From Flammeovirga yaeyamensis (GTDB lineage: Bacteria > Bacteroidota > Bacteroidia > Cytophagales > Flammeovirgaceae), in NCBI RefSeq assembly GCF_018736045.1, contig NZ_CP076133.1, forward strand, positions 1,054,001 to 1,118,000: a DNA stretch of 64,000 nt, given 5' to 3'. Within the stretch, counting starts at the first letter, position 1; every line of letters starts with the position of its first letter. Below the pieces are notes generated by a model. It was not told the DNA's origin. It ran no database searches and was given only the letters and a program-made list of their open reading frames with translations. Shown piece after piece: positions 1 to 9,223 of the stretch. Both the position numbers and the translations under genes were made by a program.

Positions 1-78
1 GGCTATCATCATATAGCCACAATTAATGACCGACCGAAAGGTCATGCTTCTCACTATTTAACTAAAGACTTAAAATGA
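1..78 (+). CDS. 3' end of an unidentified protein (partial)
   Basis: Frame 1 is open from the first base for 25 codons, ending LTKDLK, and stops at TGA 76-78. The stop overlaps the ATG of the next gene (ATGA at 75-78), the usual sign of translational coupling, which is why I call it coding despite the short length. The 25 residues are too few to name a family. Confidence 0.6.
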   Translation, partial: GYHHIATINDRPKGHASHYLTKDLK

Positions 79-542
79 GTAAAGGAAACTATCTATCAGA
101 AAAATTAAAAGAGATACTTACAGAAGGAAAATGGGTAACAGGAACCAACGTTAAATCTCAGATACTTGATCTAACTTTGGAGCAAGCTTCTCGAAAAGTG
201 AACGGATTAAATAGTATCTGCGACTTGGTGTATCATTTAAACTATTATAATGCTGGAATTATGGAAGCATTCAAAACCAATCAGTTAAACATTAAGGATA
301 AATATAGTTTTGATGCACCCCAAATCATCAACGAAGAAACTTGGAAGGAAAGAATAGCTACATTTTGTGAAAACGCAGAAGCACTTATCTCTTTGGTTTC
401 CTCATTATCCGATGACGAAATTCATGGGCCTTTCGTTGATCCAAAATACGGTACTTTAGAAAGAAATATCGATGTGCTAATAGAGCACAACTATTATCAT
501 TTGGGACAAATAGTGTTGATAAAGAAATTGATTACAGCTTAA
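75..542 (+). CDS. DinB-family protein
   Basis: This 155-residue cytoplasmic protein looks like a DinB/YfiT four-helix bundle. The three metal-ligand histidines expected of the family are visible: one in LVYHLNYY (about residue 54) and a pair in EHNYYHLGQ near the C-terminus (about residues 137 and 141). DinB-type proteins are metal-binding and some act as thiol-dependent transferases; no substrate can be read here. The start overlaps the stop of the upstream partial gene by four bases, so the two were probably co-transcribed. Length is normal for the family. Confidence 0.75.
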   Translation: MSKGNYLSEKLKEILTEGKWVTGTNVKSQILDLTLEQASRKVNGLNSICDLVYHLNYYNAGIMEAFKTNQLNIKDKYSFDAPQIINEETWKERIATFCENAEALISLVSSLSDDEIHGPFVDPKYGTLERNIDVLIEHNYYHLGQIVLIKKLITA

Positions 543-658
543 TTGGAGAAATGAAGATCAAGTTTTTATCAAAAAAATGAGGTGATTATCCATTGATATT
601 GAGATAATATACTAAATTTATTCCACCATATTATTTACACTTTTTAGACTACTTCAAC

Positions 659-1300
659 ATGAAATTTTTTAAGAGAGACTGGGTGATCGACAAACTTTCT
701 GATGTTATCATAGTGATATTTAGTATCACGATTGCTTTTCAATTAAACTCTTGGAAAGAAAGGTCACAGCAGAACAAAAAAACAGAGAATATACTTTCTC
801 AATTAAAATCGGATATTCAATCGGATGGTGATCGAATTCAGCAACTCATTAAAGGACATGAGAAGAAAGTAAAAGTGATGGAAAACTATCTCCAATTACT
901 GAATGATAAAAAGATGACTGGACAACAGTTTTTCGAGATGCATCAAGTAATGAATTCAACTTCCTCATTGACCCTGAAAAAGACCAACTACAATGTCGTT
1001 TTAAGCACAGGAGATCTTTATTTAATTCATGATAAAGATTTAATGAAGGACATCATAGAGTATTATAACTCAGAAAAGGAAAGTGAATTTTATGAGAAAA
1101 ATGAAATAGAGAGGCTAAACGAATTCAATACTATGCTATTTGATGAATATCTTTTAGGCTCAAATGAATTACCTCAGAAAGTGATAAAGACCATTGGCTT
1201 TAAGAATGTTATGTTGGTGTTTAATTATAATCTTCAGTTAAAAATTGGAGAGTACAAGCAGCTTTTAAATCGGAATAAAAAACTATTAGAGAAGATGTAA
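659..1300 (+). CDS. membrane-anchored DUF6090-like protein
   Basis: The protein has 213 residues. One hydrophobic segment at about residues 14-28 (SDVIIVIFSITIAF) is followed by a charged, largely helical region rich in Lys and Glu, and the start is MKFFKRDW. This plan of a short basic N-terminus, one membrane span ending near NSWKE and a soluble helical tail matches the DUF6090-type proteins common in Bacteroidota. Function is unknown. It is a single gene with about 115 bases free on either side. The assignment rests on overall pattern, not on catalytic motifs. Confidence 0.55.
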   Translation: MKFFKRDWVIDKLSDVIIVIFSITIAFQLNSWKERSQQNKKTENILSQLKSDIQSDGDRIQQLIKGHEKKVKVMENYLQLLNDKKMTGQQFFEMHQVMNSTSSLTLKKTNYNVVLSTGDLYLIHDKDLMKDIIEYYNSEKESEFYEKNEIERLNEFNTMLFDEYLLGSNELPQKVIKTIGFKNVMLVFNYNLQLKIGEYKQLLNRNKKLLEKM

Positions 1301-1426
1301 TTCTTAGATTTTTACTTTAAATAAAATAGTAAGAAATTCATAATACATTAATACAAAACAATTGCTATAACTTTCTCAATTGGTTATTTTTAGTAGACAA
1401 ACAAATCTGACCTAAAACCTAATAAA

Positions 1427-2074
1427 ATGAGAAAGATCAAAGCAGTAATTTTTGATTTAGACGGAACTATCGGAGATACAGTTCCTTTATGTATCCAAGC
1501 TTTCAGACAATCCATCGAACCACTTATTGACCAACAAGTTTCTGATGCCGAAATTATGGCTACTTTTGGCCCTTCAGAAGAAGGAACTATCATGGCCTTA
1601 GCCCCAAATCACTACGACAAAGGGGTGGCAGATTATCTAGCCTACTATGAAGAGCATCATGATATTTGTCCATCCCCTTTCGATGGGATGCTAGAAGTAC
1701 TCAACTTGCTTCAAGAGAAACAGATCCGAATTGCCATGGTCACAGGGAAAGGGAAATACAGTACAGAGATTTCCTTAGATAAATTTGGATTGACTGACTA
1801 TTTTGAAATCATAGAAACGGGTATTCCTACTGGCCCGAGCAAGCCAGAAGGTATGGAAAAAGTAGTCGACTATTTTAAAGAAATTCCAAAAGAAGAGATG
1901 ATCTATGTTGGTGATGCCCCAAGTGATATTACTGCAAGCCGACAAGTTGGAATTGCAGTCGTTGGAGCCGGATGGGCAGAAGCTACTGAAGTTGGAAAAT
2001 TGGAAGCTCTAAGAGCCGATAAAGTCTTTAAAACCATTGAGGAATTTAAAACTTGGTTGGTTACTAAAATTTAA
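1427..2074 (+). CDS. HAD-superfamily hydrolase, phosphoglycolate-phosphatase-like
   Basis: This 215-residue soluble enzyme has the HAD catalytic motifs in order. Motif I is VIFDLDGT, with the nucleophile at D10 and acid/base at D12. Motif II is the Thr in MVTGKG (about residue 106), with a Lys at about position 109 or in SKPEG. Motif IV is YVGDAPSDI (about residues 165-173). The helical cap inserted after motif I fits the C1-cap Gph/PpaX/beta-phosphoglucomutase group, which removes phosphate from small phosphorylated metabolites. The substrate cannot be assigned. It stands alone and ends in front of a hairpin shared with the convergent gene at 2142-2432. Confidence 0.8.
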   Translation: MRKIKAVIFDLDGTIGDTVPLCIQAFRQSIEPLIDQQVSDAEIMATFGPSEEGTIMALAPNHYDKGVADYLAYYEEHHDICPSPFDGMLEVLNLLQEKQIRIAMVTGKGKYSTEISLDKFGLTDYFEIIETGIPTGPSKPEGMEKVVDYFKEIPKEEMIYVGDAPSDITASRQVGIAVVGAGWAEATEVGKLEALRADKVFKTIEEFKTWLVTKI

Positions 2075-2085
2075 AATCTTGATGT

Positions 2086-2125
2086 ACCTTGTGGGGAAGT
2101 GATATAAAAACTTCCTTTACAAGGT
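2086..2125. terminator. stem-loop between convergent genes
   Basis: ACCTTGT (2086-2092) pairs with ACAAGGT (2119-2125), and inside it GGAAGT pairs with ACTTCC. It lies between the stop of the HAD gene and the stop of the minus-strand HTH gene, the position of a two-way terminator. There is no long T run. Confidence 0.5.
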
Positions 2126-2141
2126 TAGATTGGAATCGATT

Positions 2142-2432
2142 TTATAAAATTGAGATATCCATTTTTTTGTCTAGGCCTTGTTCAATAATTTTTTGAAGAG
2201 TAGAAATCTGAATATCACTTTTTCCTCTCTCAATTCTTGAAATGTAGCTTTTTTTGGTACCTGATTTAATAGCTAGATCTTCTTGAGTAAGCTTAGCTTT
2301 TAAACGTTCTTCCTTTAGCATAACACCAATACGAAAGGAAAGGGATTCTTCTTCATATTGATCTCTTACTTTCTCTCCTTTTTTTCCATATTTATTTTCA
2401 AGAAGTTCTTCAAATGATGTGATTTCTTTCAT
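2142..2432 (-). CDS. XRE-family helix-turn-helix protein, HigA-antitoxin-like
   Basis: A 96-residue protein with an HTH_3 domain at about residues 35-90. The recognisable core is LTQEDLAIKSGTKKSYISRI, followed by ERGKSDIQISTLQKI. The N-terminal 30 residues (KEITSFEELLENKYG) resemble the extension of HigA/RelB-type antitoxins encoded beside a HigB toxin. No toxin-sized reading frame is found upstream of it (2433-2643) or downstream, so it is a solitary antitoxin-like regulator or the survivor of a broken toxin-antitoxin pair. DNA binding is a family inference. Confidence 0.75.
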   Translation of the reverse strand: MKEITSFEELLENKYGKKGEKVRDQYEEESLSFRIGVMLKEERLKAKLTQEDLAIKSGTKKSYISRIERGKSDIQISTLQKIIEQGLDKKMDISIL

Positions 2433-2638
2433 ATTTTTTCTGAACTGAATCGTTTTGTTTACTATAAAAATTGATAAAATAATCTTTATAGAATTTTATT
2501 TCTCTGTACATGTAAAGTTAACTAATTAGTTTACTTATTTCAAATCGTTAGCAATGATGAATTAAATTAATCGATTGGTTATTAAAATCATAAATATTGT
2601 ATAAGTATTGTGGTAAAATAAAAACTATTCATATTTAT

Positions 2639-2646
2639 TACTTTTG
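2639..2646 (+). promoter_or_regulatory. Bacteroidota -7 box of the sensor operon
   Basis: TACTTTTG matches the TAnnTTTG consensus of the Bacteroidota housekeeping sigma factor and lies 40 bases before the ATG at 2686. The upstream TTG at 2608-2610 is 28 bases away, longer than ideal. The box overlaps the alternative TTG start at 2644, so translation probably begins at 2686. Confidence 0.45.
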
Positions 2647-2685
2647 CTTTTTGAAATACCAATTGATATTTTCTTCTTTACTTCC

Positions 2686-3750
2686 ATGCAAAACCAAACC
2701 TTTAAAAACGGACAAAAAAAAGCATTAATCCGATTGGCGTTAATTACCTCTCCAATTATTGGTGTTTACACTATAACACCAATGATTCTTTTTGTCACCT
2801 CGGTAAAAGATGTTCAATTGGAGAATTTCTATATCAACGAATTCAATGTTATAAAGGCATTAGTGGGTATTTCATTCTTTGTATTTATAGAATGGATGCT
2901 CAATATTTGGTTATTTAGCTATGCAGATAATCAATTGGGGAGGGAAATAAACAAGAAGTATAAATACATTTTTTCTTATGCATTTATGTTTGTGGCGGTG
3001 TTATTCTCACAAATAAGACGGATGGAAATGAACCCCATCGATTTTAAAATGTTCAGTTATTATCCTTTTGTAGCTGCAACTGCTAACAATACATTTATCC
3101 TCATTTTATATCGCTTAATTACGGGTCGACACGAAAAAGCACAGTTGGAACTCGATAAAACCAAACTGGAATTAGCACAGTATGTAACTCAGCAGGAACA
3201 ACTAAAGAACAAAATTCATCCTCATTTTATATTCAATGCCCTCAATACCCTAAAACTTTTAATAAAAAGAGAACAAGGCGCCGCCGAGGATTACTTGGTT
3301 CGACTTTCTTCTTATCTACGCTTTTCCATTACGGAAACAGCCAAAGACATATCGCTGATTAAAGATGAATTGGAATTTTGTCAGAATTACATAGAATTGC
3401 AGAAAGTGAGGTTTGCGAATTCCATCACCTTTCACAACCTTTTGCCTCAAGAGGTAATCAATAATGAGTACTTACCTGTGGTTACACTTCAGTCATTGGC
3501 CGAAAATGCGATCAAGCATAACGCATTTACAAAGCGAAATCCATTGGTTTTAGAATTAAGATTAAAAGAAGATGGCAACATTGCTTTTAGTAATAATGTG
3601 ATACCAAAACGGACCAACGAAGAAACTACAGGAACTGGTTTAGATAATTTGAGAAGACGTTTTGAACTCTTGGGGAACGACTCATTAAGCATCGTTCATC
3701 ATCAAGAAGACAAACAATTTGAAGTGACTTTTAACACAATCAAAAAATGA
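2686..3750 (+). CDS. LytS/YehU-type sensor histidine kinase
   Basis: The protein has 354 residues from the ATG at 2686; a TTG at 2644 is in frame but falls inside the promoter box. Four hydrophobic segments in roughly the first 145 residues form a membrane sensor. A short coiled stretch (LELDKTKLELAQYVTQQEQL) follows, then the His_kinase domain with IHPHFIFNALN (phospho-acceptor His about 180). The ATPase part shows ENAIKHNAF (N box) and GTGLDNLRRRF (G box). Kinases of this class phosphorylate a LytTR response regulator. The partner is the next gene, whose ATG overlaps this stop (ATGA, 3747-3750). No signal ligand can be read from the sequence. Confidence 0.85.
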   Translation: MQNQTFKNGQKKALIRLALITSPIIGVYTITPMILFVTSVKDVQLENFYINEFNVIKALVGISFFVFIEWMLNIWLFSYADNQLGREINKKYKYIFSYAFMFVAVLFSQIRRMEMNPIDFKMFSYYPFVAATANNTFILILYRLITGRHEKAQLELDKTKLELAQYVTQQEQLKNKIHPHFIFNALNTLKLLIKREQGAAEDYLVRLSSYLRFSITETAKDISLIKDELEFCQNYIELQKVRFANSITFHNLLPQEVINNEYLPVVTLQSLAENAIKHNAFTKRNPLVLELRLKEDGNIAFSNNVIPKRTNEETTGTGLDNLRRRFELLGNDSLSIVHHQEDKQFEVTFNTIKK

Positions 3751-4511
3751 AAATTGTAATTATTGAAGACGAATATTTGATGGCAGAAGAATTGGAGTCT
3801 TTAATCATCAATTATAATACAGATAACGAGGTGGTGGCGAAGCTGACTACGGTGGAAGAATCCATCAGCTATTTAAATGAACACCCAATGCCCGATCTGT
3901 TCTTTTCGGATATTCAACTGCCCGACGGTTTAAGTTTTGAAATCTTTGATGAGATCAATTGCAAAGTGCCCGTCGTTTTTTGTACCGCTTACGATGAATA
4001 TGCTTTGGAAGCCTTTAAGGTGAATGGCATTGATTACATTTTAAAGCCATTTGATAATAATACGATAGGGAATACCTTAGAAAAGGTCAACCGAATGATG
4101 TCTCAAAAGCAACCTATAAGAGAAGACTTTTCGAGTATAATAGCAGAATTAAGAGGGGCATCAAAAAATACAGTAAAAAAGAATATTCTGATATTCAAAG
4201 GAGAGAAGATCATTCCAATCAATACCACAGAAATAGCCTATTCTTATCTAGAAGCAGGCGTAACTTATATCTATACTTTCGACAATCAGAAGTACGTAAC
4301 CGATCAGTCCTTAGATACTTTAGAATCTAATCTTGGAAATACATTTTATAGAGTCAATCGACAGTTTTTGGTCAATAGAGAAGCCATTGACCATGTCTCT
4401 AAATATTTTGCAAGGAAATTATTAGTAGAAATGAAGTTGAAAAATGTGCCCGATCAGATCGTTGTGAGTAAAGCAAAAGCGAGCGATTTTTTAAGGTGGT
4501 TACAAGAGTAG
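3747..4511 (+). CDS. LytTR-family response regulator
   Basis: This 254-residue regulator has a receiver domain at residues 1-120, with acidic pocket E7/D8/E9, phospho-acceptor D55 in FFSDIQLPDG, Thr in FCTAYDEYA and Lys in YILKPF. A LytTR DNA-binding domain occupies about residues 140-250 (AYSYLEAGVTYIYT ... FYRVNRQFLVNREAID). Phosphorylation by the overlapping kinase gene should control DNA binding. Its likely target is the adjoining receptor operon, because kinase, LytTR regulator, TonB receptor and DUF4249 gene often travel together in Bacteroidota. About 105 bases separate it from the receptor gene. Confidence 0.88.
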   Translation: MKIVIIEDEYLMAEELESLIINYNTDNEVVAKLTTVEESISYLNEHPMPDLFFSDIQLPDGLSFEIFDEINCKVPVVFCTAYDEYALEAFKVNGIDYILKPFDNNTIGNTLEKVNRMMSQKQPIREDFSSIIAELRGASKNTVKKNILIFKGEKIIPINTTEIAYSYLEAGVTYIYTFDNQKYVTDQSLDTLESNLGNTFYRVNRQFLVNREAIDHVSKYFARKLLVEMKLKNVPDQIVVSKAKASDFLRWLQE

Positions 4512-4616
4512 AATCCTCTTGCCCGTTTCGGAGTTCGATTGGCCCGTTTCATCTAAATTTTCATCAAAGTAAAAGGGAATAACGAAGATATTTGAGGAAA
4601 TCATCTATCGACTTCA

Positions 4617-6941
4617 ATGCACAATAAATTAGTAGTATTCCTTTTTGGGATTATTTTTTCATATCAAGTACACGGGCAAAATAAATTTACAATTAGTGGC
4701 CAAATTACCGATGGCAGTAATGGAGAGGACCTTCCTTTTGCTACTGTTACGGTAAAAGAACAGGCTTCTACTGGGGCAACAGCCAATACTTATGGGTATT
4801 ATTCTTTAAGCTTGCCCGAAGGAGATTACACCATTATTTATCAGTATATCGGTTATGACAAAATCGAAAAACCCATTACACTCAATAAAAACATTACGAT
4901 CTCTTTAGAACTTCAGCCTACTGCTAAAAACTTAGATGAAGTGGTAATTACTGCAGAACCCGACGATCAAAATGTAACGAGTAATGTAGGTAGTGTCACA
5001 AAATTAGATGCACAAGAAATTAAAGCCTTGCCTACATTTGGAGGGGAAGTGGATATCATAAAAGTGATGCAAACACAACCCGGTGTGAAAACCTCTGGAG
5101 AAGGTAACTCGGGTTTCTATGTAAGAGGAGGTGGCCTCGATCAAAACTTGGTACTACTTGATGAAGCACCTGTCTACAATCCTTCTCACTTACTTGGTTT
5201 TTTCTCTGTTTTCAATGGGGACGTTATCAAAGGAGCAAGTTTATATAAAGGTGGAATGATGCCGGAATATGGAGGGAGAACTTCCTCTGTTTTAGACATC
5301 AGAATGAAGGAAGGAAACACAAAAGGATACAATGTGCAAGGTGGAATAGGTACCATCGCTTCACGACTTACGGTAGAAGGACCAATCGTAAAAGACAAAG
5401 GTTCTTTCATGATTTCCGGACGTAGAACTTACGCCGATTTATTCTTAGGCTTATCAAGTGATGAGAGCCTGAGTAAGTCTAACCTCTACTTTTACGATCT
5501 CAACTTAAAAGCCAATTACAAAATATCGGAGAAAGACAGAATATTCATTTCCGGTTATTTTGGTGATGATAAATTTGGCTTCGACAATACGATGGGTATC
5601 AATTACGGTAACCGAACAGGTACTGTACGTTGGAATCACGTATTTAATAGCAAACTATTCTCTAATACCTCTTTGATTTATAGTAACTACAATTATGAGT
5701 TTGCTTTTGGTAGCGGAGACGAAAAAAGAGCGTTAGAATCAGTCATCGAAGACTTTAACTTCAAACAAGATTTCACTTTTTTTGCTTCATCGAAACATAC
5801 ACTGAAGTTTGGTGTAAATGCTATTCATCATAAAATAGAGCCGGGAAATTTAACTGGTGGGGCTAATTCTGGAGTGAACTCAAGTAATGCTCCCGATAAA
5901 TATGGAATCGAAGGGGCGATCTATATCCAAGATGAGTTTAAAATTACGGATCGATTTAGTGTGAATTACGGTATCCGATACTCTTTATTCCAAGGTTTAG
6001 GCAATGGAACAGAGTATGAGTTTAACGATAAGGGAGAAGTGATTGGTGCCAAAGAATACAGCGATGGAGAGTTGATGCAGTACTATGGTGGTTGGGAACC
6101 GAGGTTGTCGGCCAATTATTTGATCAACTCGGTAAGCTCAGTAAAATTGGGGTATAATAAGAATTATCAATACCTGCATATGTTGACGAACTCCACTTCA
6201 TCATCACCTACCGATACTTGGATTATGAGTTCGAATAACGTAAAACCTCAGGAAGCTGAACAGATTTCATTGGGATACTTCAGAAATCTAAAAGACAACA
6301 TGTTCGAGACCTCAGTAGAAGTATACTATAAGGATATGAACAATGTGATTGACTATAAAACAGGAGCAAATGTATTCTTAAACGAATATGTAGAAGGCGA
6401 TTTGGTGTATGGAGTCGGCAGGGCTTATGGTGCAGAGTTCATGATTAAAAAGAATAAAGGTCGCTTTACCGGTTGGCTAGGTTATACACTTTCTCGTTCC
6501 GAACAAAAATTTGACGAGATTAATCAAGGACAGTGGTTTGCAGCAAGACAGGACCGAATTCACGACATCAATTTAGTGGCTATTTATCAATTGTCGCCAA
6601 AAGTGACTTTATCAGGTAACTTCATTTATTACACTGGCGATGCCATCACTTTCCCTTCTGGAAGATACGAAGTGGATGGAAAAGTAGTGCCTTATTACAC
6701 AGAAAGAAATGGTTACCGAATGCCGGATTACCATCGATTGGATTTAGCAGTAACATGGATCAGAAAGAAGACCGATAAATTCGAATCGAGTTGGAACTTC
6801 TCTCTATACAATGCTTACGGAAGGGAAAACGCCTATACCATCGACTTCCGACCAAGCGAAGAAGATCCATCAAAAACGGAAGCGGTGCAAACCTCATTAT
6901 TTAAGTGGGTACCCTCGGTAACATATAACTTTAAATTCTAG
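4617..6941 (+). CDS. TonB-dependent outer-membrane receptor with carboxypeptidase-like N-domain
   Basis: The protein has 774 residues. A signal peptide (residues 1-20, ending VHGQ) is followed by a carboxypeptidase-regulatory-like beta-sandwich (about 24-105), a plug domain (about 120-225; GGGLDQNLVLLDEAPVYNPSH) and a beta-barrel to the terminal Phe (TYNFKF). It should carry a substrate across the outer membrane using TonB energy. It is smaller than SusC-type receptors (about 1000 residues) and has no SusD partner; a DUF4249 lipoprotein follows 10 bases downstream instead. That pairing is seen in many Bacteroidota, but its substrate is not established. Regulation by the upstream LytS/LytTR pair is likely. 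Confidence 0.85.
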   Translation: MHNKLVVFLFGIIFSYQVHGQNKFTISGQITDGSNGEDLPFATVTVKEQASTGATANTYGYYSLSLPEGDYTIIYQYIGYDKIEKPITLNKNITISLELQPTAKNLDEVVITAEPDDQNVTSNVGSVTKLDAQEIKALPTFGGEVDIIKVMQTQPGVKTSGEGNSGFYVRGGGLDQNLVLLDEAPVYNPSHLLGFFSVFNGDVIKGASLYKGGMMPEYGGRTSSVLDIRMKEGNTKGYNVQGGIGTIASRLTVEGPIVKDKGSFMISGRRTYADLFLGLSSDESLSKSNLYFYDLNLKANYKISEKDRIFISGYFGDDKFGFDNTMGINYGNRTGTVRWNHVFNSKLFSNTSLIYSNYNYEFAFGSGDEKRALESVIEDFNFKQDFTFFASSKHTLKFGVNAIHHKIEPGNLTGGANSGVNSSNAPDKYGIEGAIYIQDEFKITDRFSVNYGIRYSLFQGLGNGTEYEFNDKGEVIGAKEYSDGELMQYYGGWEPRLSANYLINSVSSVKLGYNKNYQYLHMLTNSTSSSPTDTWIMSSNNVKPQEAEQISLGYFRNLKDNMFETSVEVYYKDMNNVIDYKTGANVFLNEYVEGDLVYGVGRAYGAEFMIKKNKGRFTGWLGYTLSRSEQKFDEINQGQWFAARQDRIHDINLVAIYQLSPKVTLSGNFIYYTGDAITFPSGRYEVDGKVVPYYTERNGYRMPDYHRLDLAVTWIRKKTDKFESSWNFSLYNAYGRENAYTIDFRPSEEDPSKTEAVQTSLFKWVPSVTYNFKF

Positions 6942-6951
6942 AATCAATACC

Positions 6952-7764
6952 ATGAAAGCGATAAAAATAGTATTCACATTAATTGTTTTAGCATTCATCG
7001 TTACTGCCTGTGAGAAAGTAATTGATGTTGATTTAAATGATGCTGAACCTCGAATAGTAATAGAAGCTGTGATTTGGGAAGGTGAACACGATATGGTAGT
7101 AAAAGTTTCCAAAACCGCCCCATATTTTGATAATTCACCCTCCGAAAAGATAAGTAATGCAAGCATCAAATTAAAGTATGATGATACCACACAAGATGTC
7201 CCCAATACAGGGGAAGGAGAGTATCGTTTTGCTATAAATGCTAAAGCAGGAACAACCTATAATTTAGAAGTAATGGTAGAAGGTGAGACCTATACTGCCT
7301 CAACTTCTATGTTAGATAAGATAGCCATAGATAGTGCTTATTCTGTATATGAAGAAGGATTTGGCCCTATTGAAGCCGGATATAAAGTGTATTTGAAATA
7401 CCAAGATCCAGCCAATGTTCCTAATTACTATCGTTTGATGTACGACCTTAATGGACAATTTCAAAATGAACCGGGTGACTTAAGAGTGTACAACGATACC
7501 AGAAACGATGGCCTTGAAGTTGAATTAGGATTACTCACAAAATCTTTCGAAGTAGGAGATACCCTAGATCTTACTTTTATTCATTTCGATGAACCTTCAT
7601 ACGATTACTTTAGCACCCTTGGTGATATTATTGGTGGAGGAGGTCCTGGTCCAAGTGGAGGATCTGCAGCACCTGGAAACCCATTATCGAATTGGTCGAA
7701 TAATGCATTGGGGTATTTTTCGGCATATAATTATGATACTGCAAAGGTGGTGGTGATAGAATAA
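6952..7764 (+). CDS. DUF4249 lipoprotein
   Basis: This 270-residue lipoprotein has a hydrophobic leader and lipobox VTAC (Cys about 20), then ITS-type text EKVIDVDLNDAEPRIVIEA, the usual opening of DUF4249 proteins. The rest is beta-rich, with a Gly/Pro-rich stretch at about residues 225-240 (IGGGGPGPSGGS). It sits 10 bases after the TonB-dependent receptor and very probably acts with it at the outer membrane, in the position SusD takes in polysaccharide loci. It is shorter than many family members, but the stop is clean and I see no frameshift. Confidence 0.75.
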   Translation: MKAIKIVFTLIVLAFIVTACEKVIDVDLNDAEPRIVIEAVIWEGEHDMVVKVSKTAPYFDNSPSEKISNASIKLKYDDTTQDVPNTGEGEYRFAINAKAGTTYNLEVMVEGETYTASTSMLDKIAIDSAYSVYEEGFGPIEAGYKVYLKYQDPANVPNYYRLMYDLNGQFQNEPGDLRVYNDTRNDGLEVELGLLTKSFEVGDTLDLTFIHFDEPSYDYFSTLGDIIGGGGPGPSGGSAAPGNPLSNWSNNALGYFSAYNYDTAKVVVIE

Positions 7765-7947
7765 ATAAAAAGATGATCTTTTCTTTATATGAAAACCTAC
7801 TATCCATATTCTTGAGCTAATTGTCCATTTCTTCTTCTAAATAAGTGCCGACATTTGTTTCATCAAAAAATTAAATATTAAAATTATGGCACTTATAGGA
7901 AATTCACTGGTAAATAGTTTGGACACACTAACATTGCAAAAGAGCTG

Positions 7948-8361
7948 ATGAAACTCTATGCAATAGAACAACAAAATATTTATGCTTATAAACATGCACT
8001 TCAACTGATGGGAGGAAAAACCGAGTTATTAATCGGTGACAGAATTGAAGGTTTGATTAAAGTAAGTCAGTCTCATTCAGATATTTTGTTGAAAAGAATT
8101 ATAGTTCTTGGAGGGAAACTTCCAAATACACCATCAGGGTTAGAGAAGCTAATAACAATAGAATTAGAAAATATCAATGATCCTAATAATTTGAATAAGC
8201 TGACAGATAATCTTTTAAATCGTTTTAGAGAGATTATTCCTTTGATTTCTAAAACTATAAATCTTTTGAAAGATACAGATCTACTTTCTTTTTCAGCTTT
8301 AATACCAATTTTAGATTTTTATGTAACTCACGAAGATGAATTAGAAGCTTTTTCTGAGTAA
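7948..8361 (+). CDS. ferritin-like helical protein, N-terminus possibly frameshifted
   Basis: The 137-residue open frame is nearly all helical. Two ferritin-like signatures are visible: Glu in YAIEQQNIYAY near the start and His in SQSHSDILLKRI, followed by LGGKLP, the usual E...Y and H...LGG pattern of ferritin-like bundles. The first helix looks cut short. The same frame is open upstream to 7918 and reads FGHTNIAKELMK. A good ATG in another frame at 7886 gives MALIGNSLVNS before running out at 7946-7948. One extra T at about 7917-7920 would join them into one longer protein. Metal binding and function are unproven. Confidence 0.5.
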   Translation: MKLYAIEQQNIYAYKHALQLMGGKTELLIGDRIEGLIKVSQSHSDILLKRIIVLGGKLPNTPSGLEKLITIELENINDPNNLNKLTDNLLNRFREIIPLISKTINLLKDTDLLSFSALIPILDFYVTHEDELEAFSE

Positions 8362-8384
8362 TTATTAAATAAGTTTTTACTAAT

Positions 8385-8405
8385 CCTACTCCGTAATGGA
8401 GTAGG
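8385..8405. terminator. 8-bp perfect stem-loop
   Basis: CCTACTCC and GGAGTAGG flank the loop GTAAT. It lies between the ferritin-like gene and the membrane-protein gene. It lacks a T run, so it may be a weak terminator or an mRNA-end structure near the ribosome binding region of the next gene. Confidence 0.4.
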
Positions 8406-8419
8406 TAAACTCTAAAATT

Positions 8420-9121
8420 ATGAATTTAAGCTCAAAACTAGGAGGTCTAGTACTTATTGTTGTTGGTCTACTTAACATATTTAGAATATTTCCAATTTTA
8501 TTTACGGAAGGTGTTACTTTAGATCAAATACCACCTCATACACTAGAAGATACCATATTTATAGCTCAGACGAATGCATATTTAGTTTCGCATATAATGG
8601 CATTGTTAGCAACACCGTTATTTATTTTTGGAATCACTTTATTTAATAAAAATAACCTCAATATTAAAAGAGATACTACTAAATATATAGGTTTGTTTGC
8701 TCTAATAGGATTAACTATTGGTCAATTATTTTACTCTTTAGGATTAATTATAGATGGTTTTACATTGCCTACTTTTATAAATGATTTTGTTCAAAACAAG
8801 GAAAATGACAGTATGAAAGCTGTGATTATGGGCGTACATCAAATAGCTATGGGATTTGCTGGAATAGGATTCTTTACTCTCCTTTTATCAACTGGTATTT
8901 TTGGCTTTGTACTATATAGGATTAAGTGGAACAGATTTATTTCAGCATCAATGATTTTTCTTGGGTTTTCAGCAACAATAGGTTATTTCATCGGTTTCCT
9001 AGACCCAATGATAGGAGGGAATTTTGAATTTACCTATGGAGCACTGACATTTATGTATTTGTTATATCTTAGTATGGGGGTGTATCAAATGAAAAGAGAT
9101 AATCAAGAAAAAGTTGTATAG
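8420..9121 (+). CDS. six-span membrane protein, unknown family
   Basis: The 233-residue protein has six hydrophobic segments, at about residues 6-28, 55-78, 88-113, 137-163, 172-193 and 200-220. There are no charged catalytic clusters or recognisable motifs. The loop after the first span (about residues 30-50) carries the only notable soluble sequence. I do not recognise the family. It is probably an inner-membrane protein expressed alone or with the upstream ferritin-like gene; a hairpin lies between them. Confidence 0.6.
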   Translation: MNLSSKLGGLVLIVVGLLNIFRIFPILFTEGVTLDQIPPHTLEDTIFIAQTNAYLVSHIMALLATPLFIFGITLFNKNNLNIKRDTTKYIGLFALIGLTIGQLFYSLGLIIDGFTLPTFINDFVQNKENDSMKAVIMGVHQIAMGFAGIGFFTLLLSTGIFGFVLYRIKWNRFISASMIFLGFSATIGYFIGFLDPMIGGNFEFTYGALTFMYLLYLSMGVYQMKRDNQEKVV

Positions 9122-9223
9122 TATTTTTATGAATATATAGGTCAATTTACGAGTGTTTTTTTATCTTTTTTCTTAGATTTAAGAATCAAAAAGCTCCTAT
9201 AAACATGACCTCATTCAGCAAAA

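Noticed and set aside
2433-2643. Search for a HigB toxin partner of the minus-strand HTH gene
   Set aside because: The interval is AT-rich, has stops in all frames and contains no toxin-length frame; it holds the sensor-operon promoter region instead.
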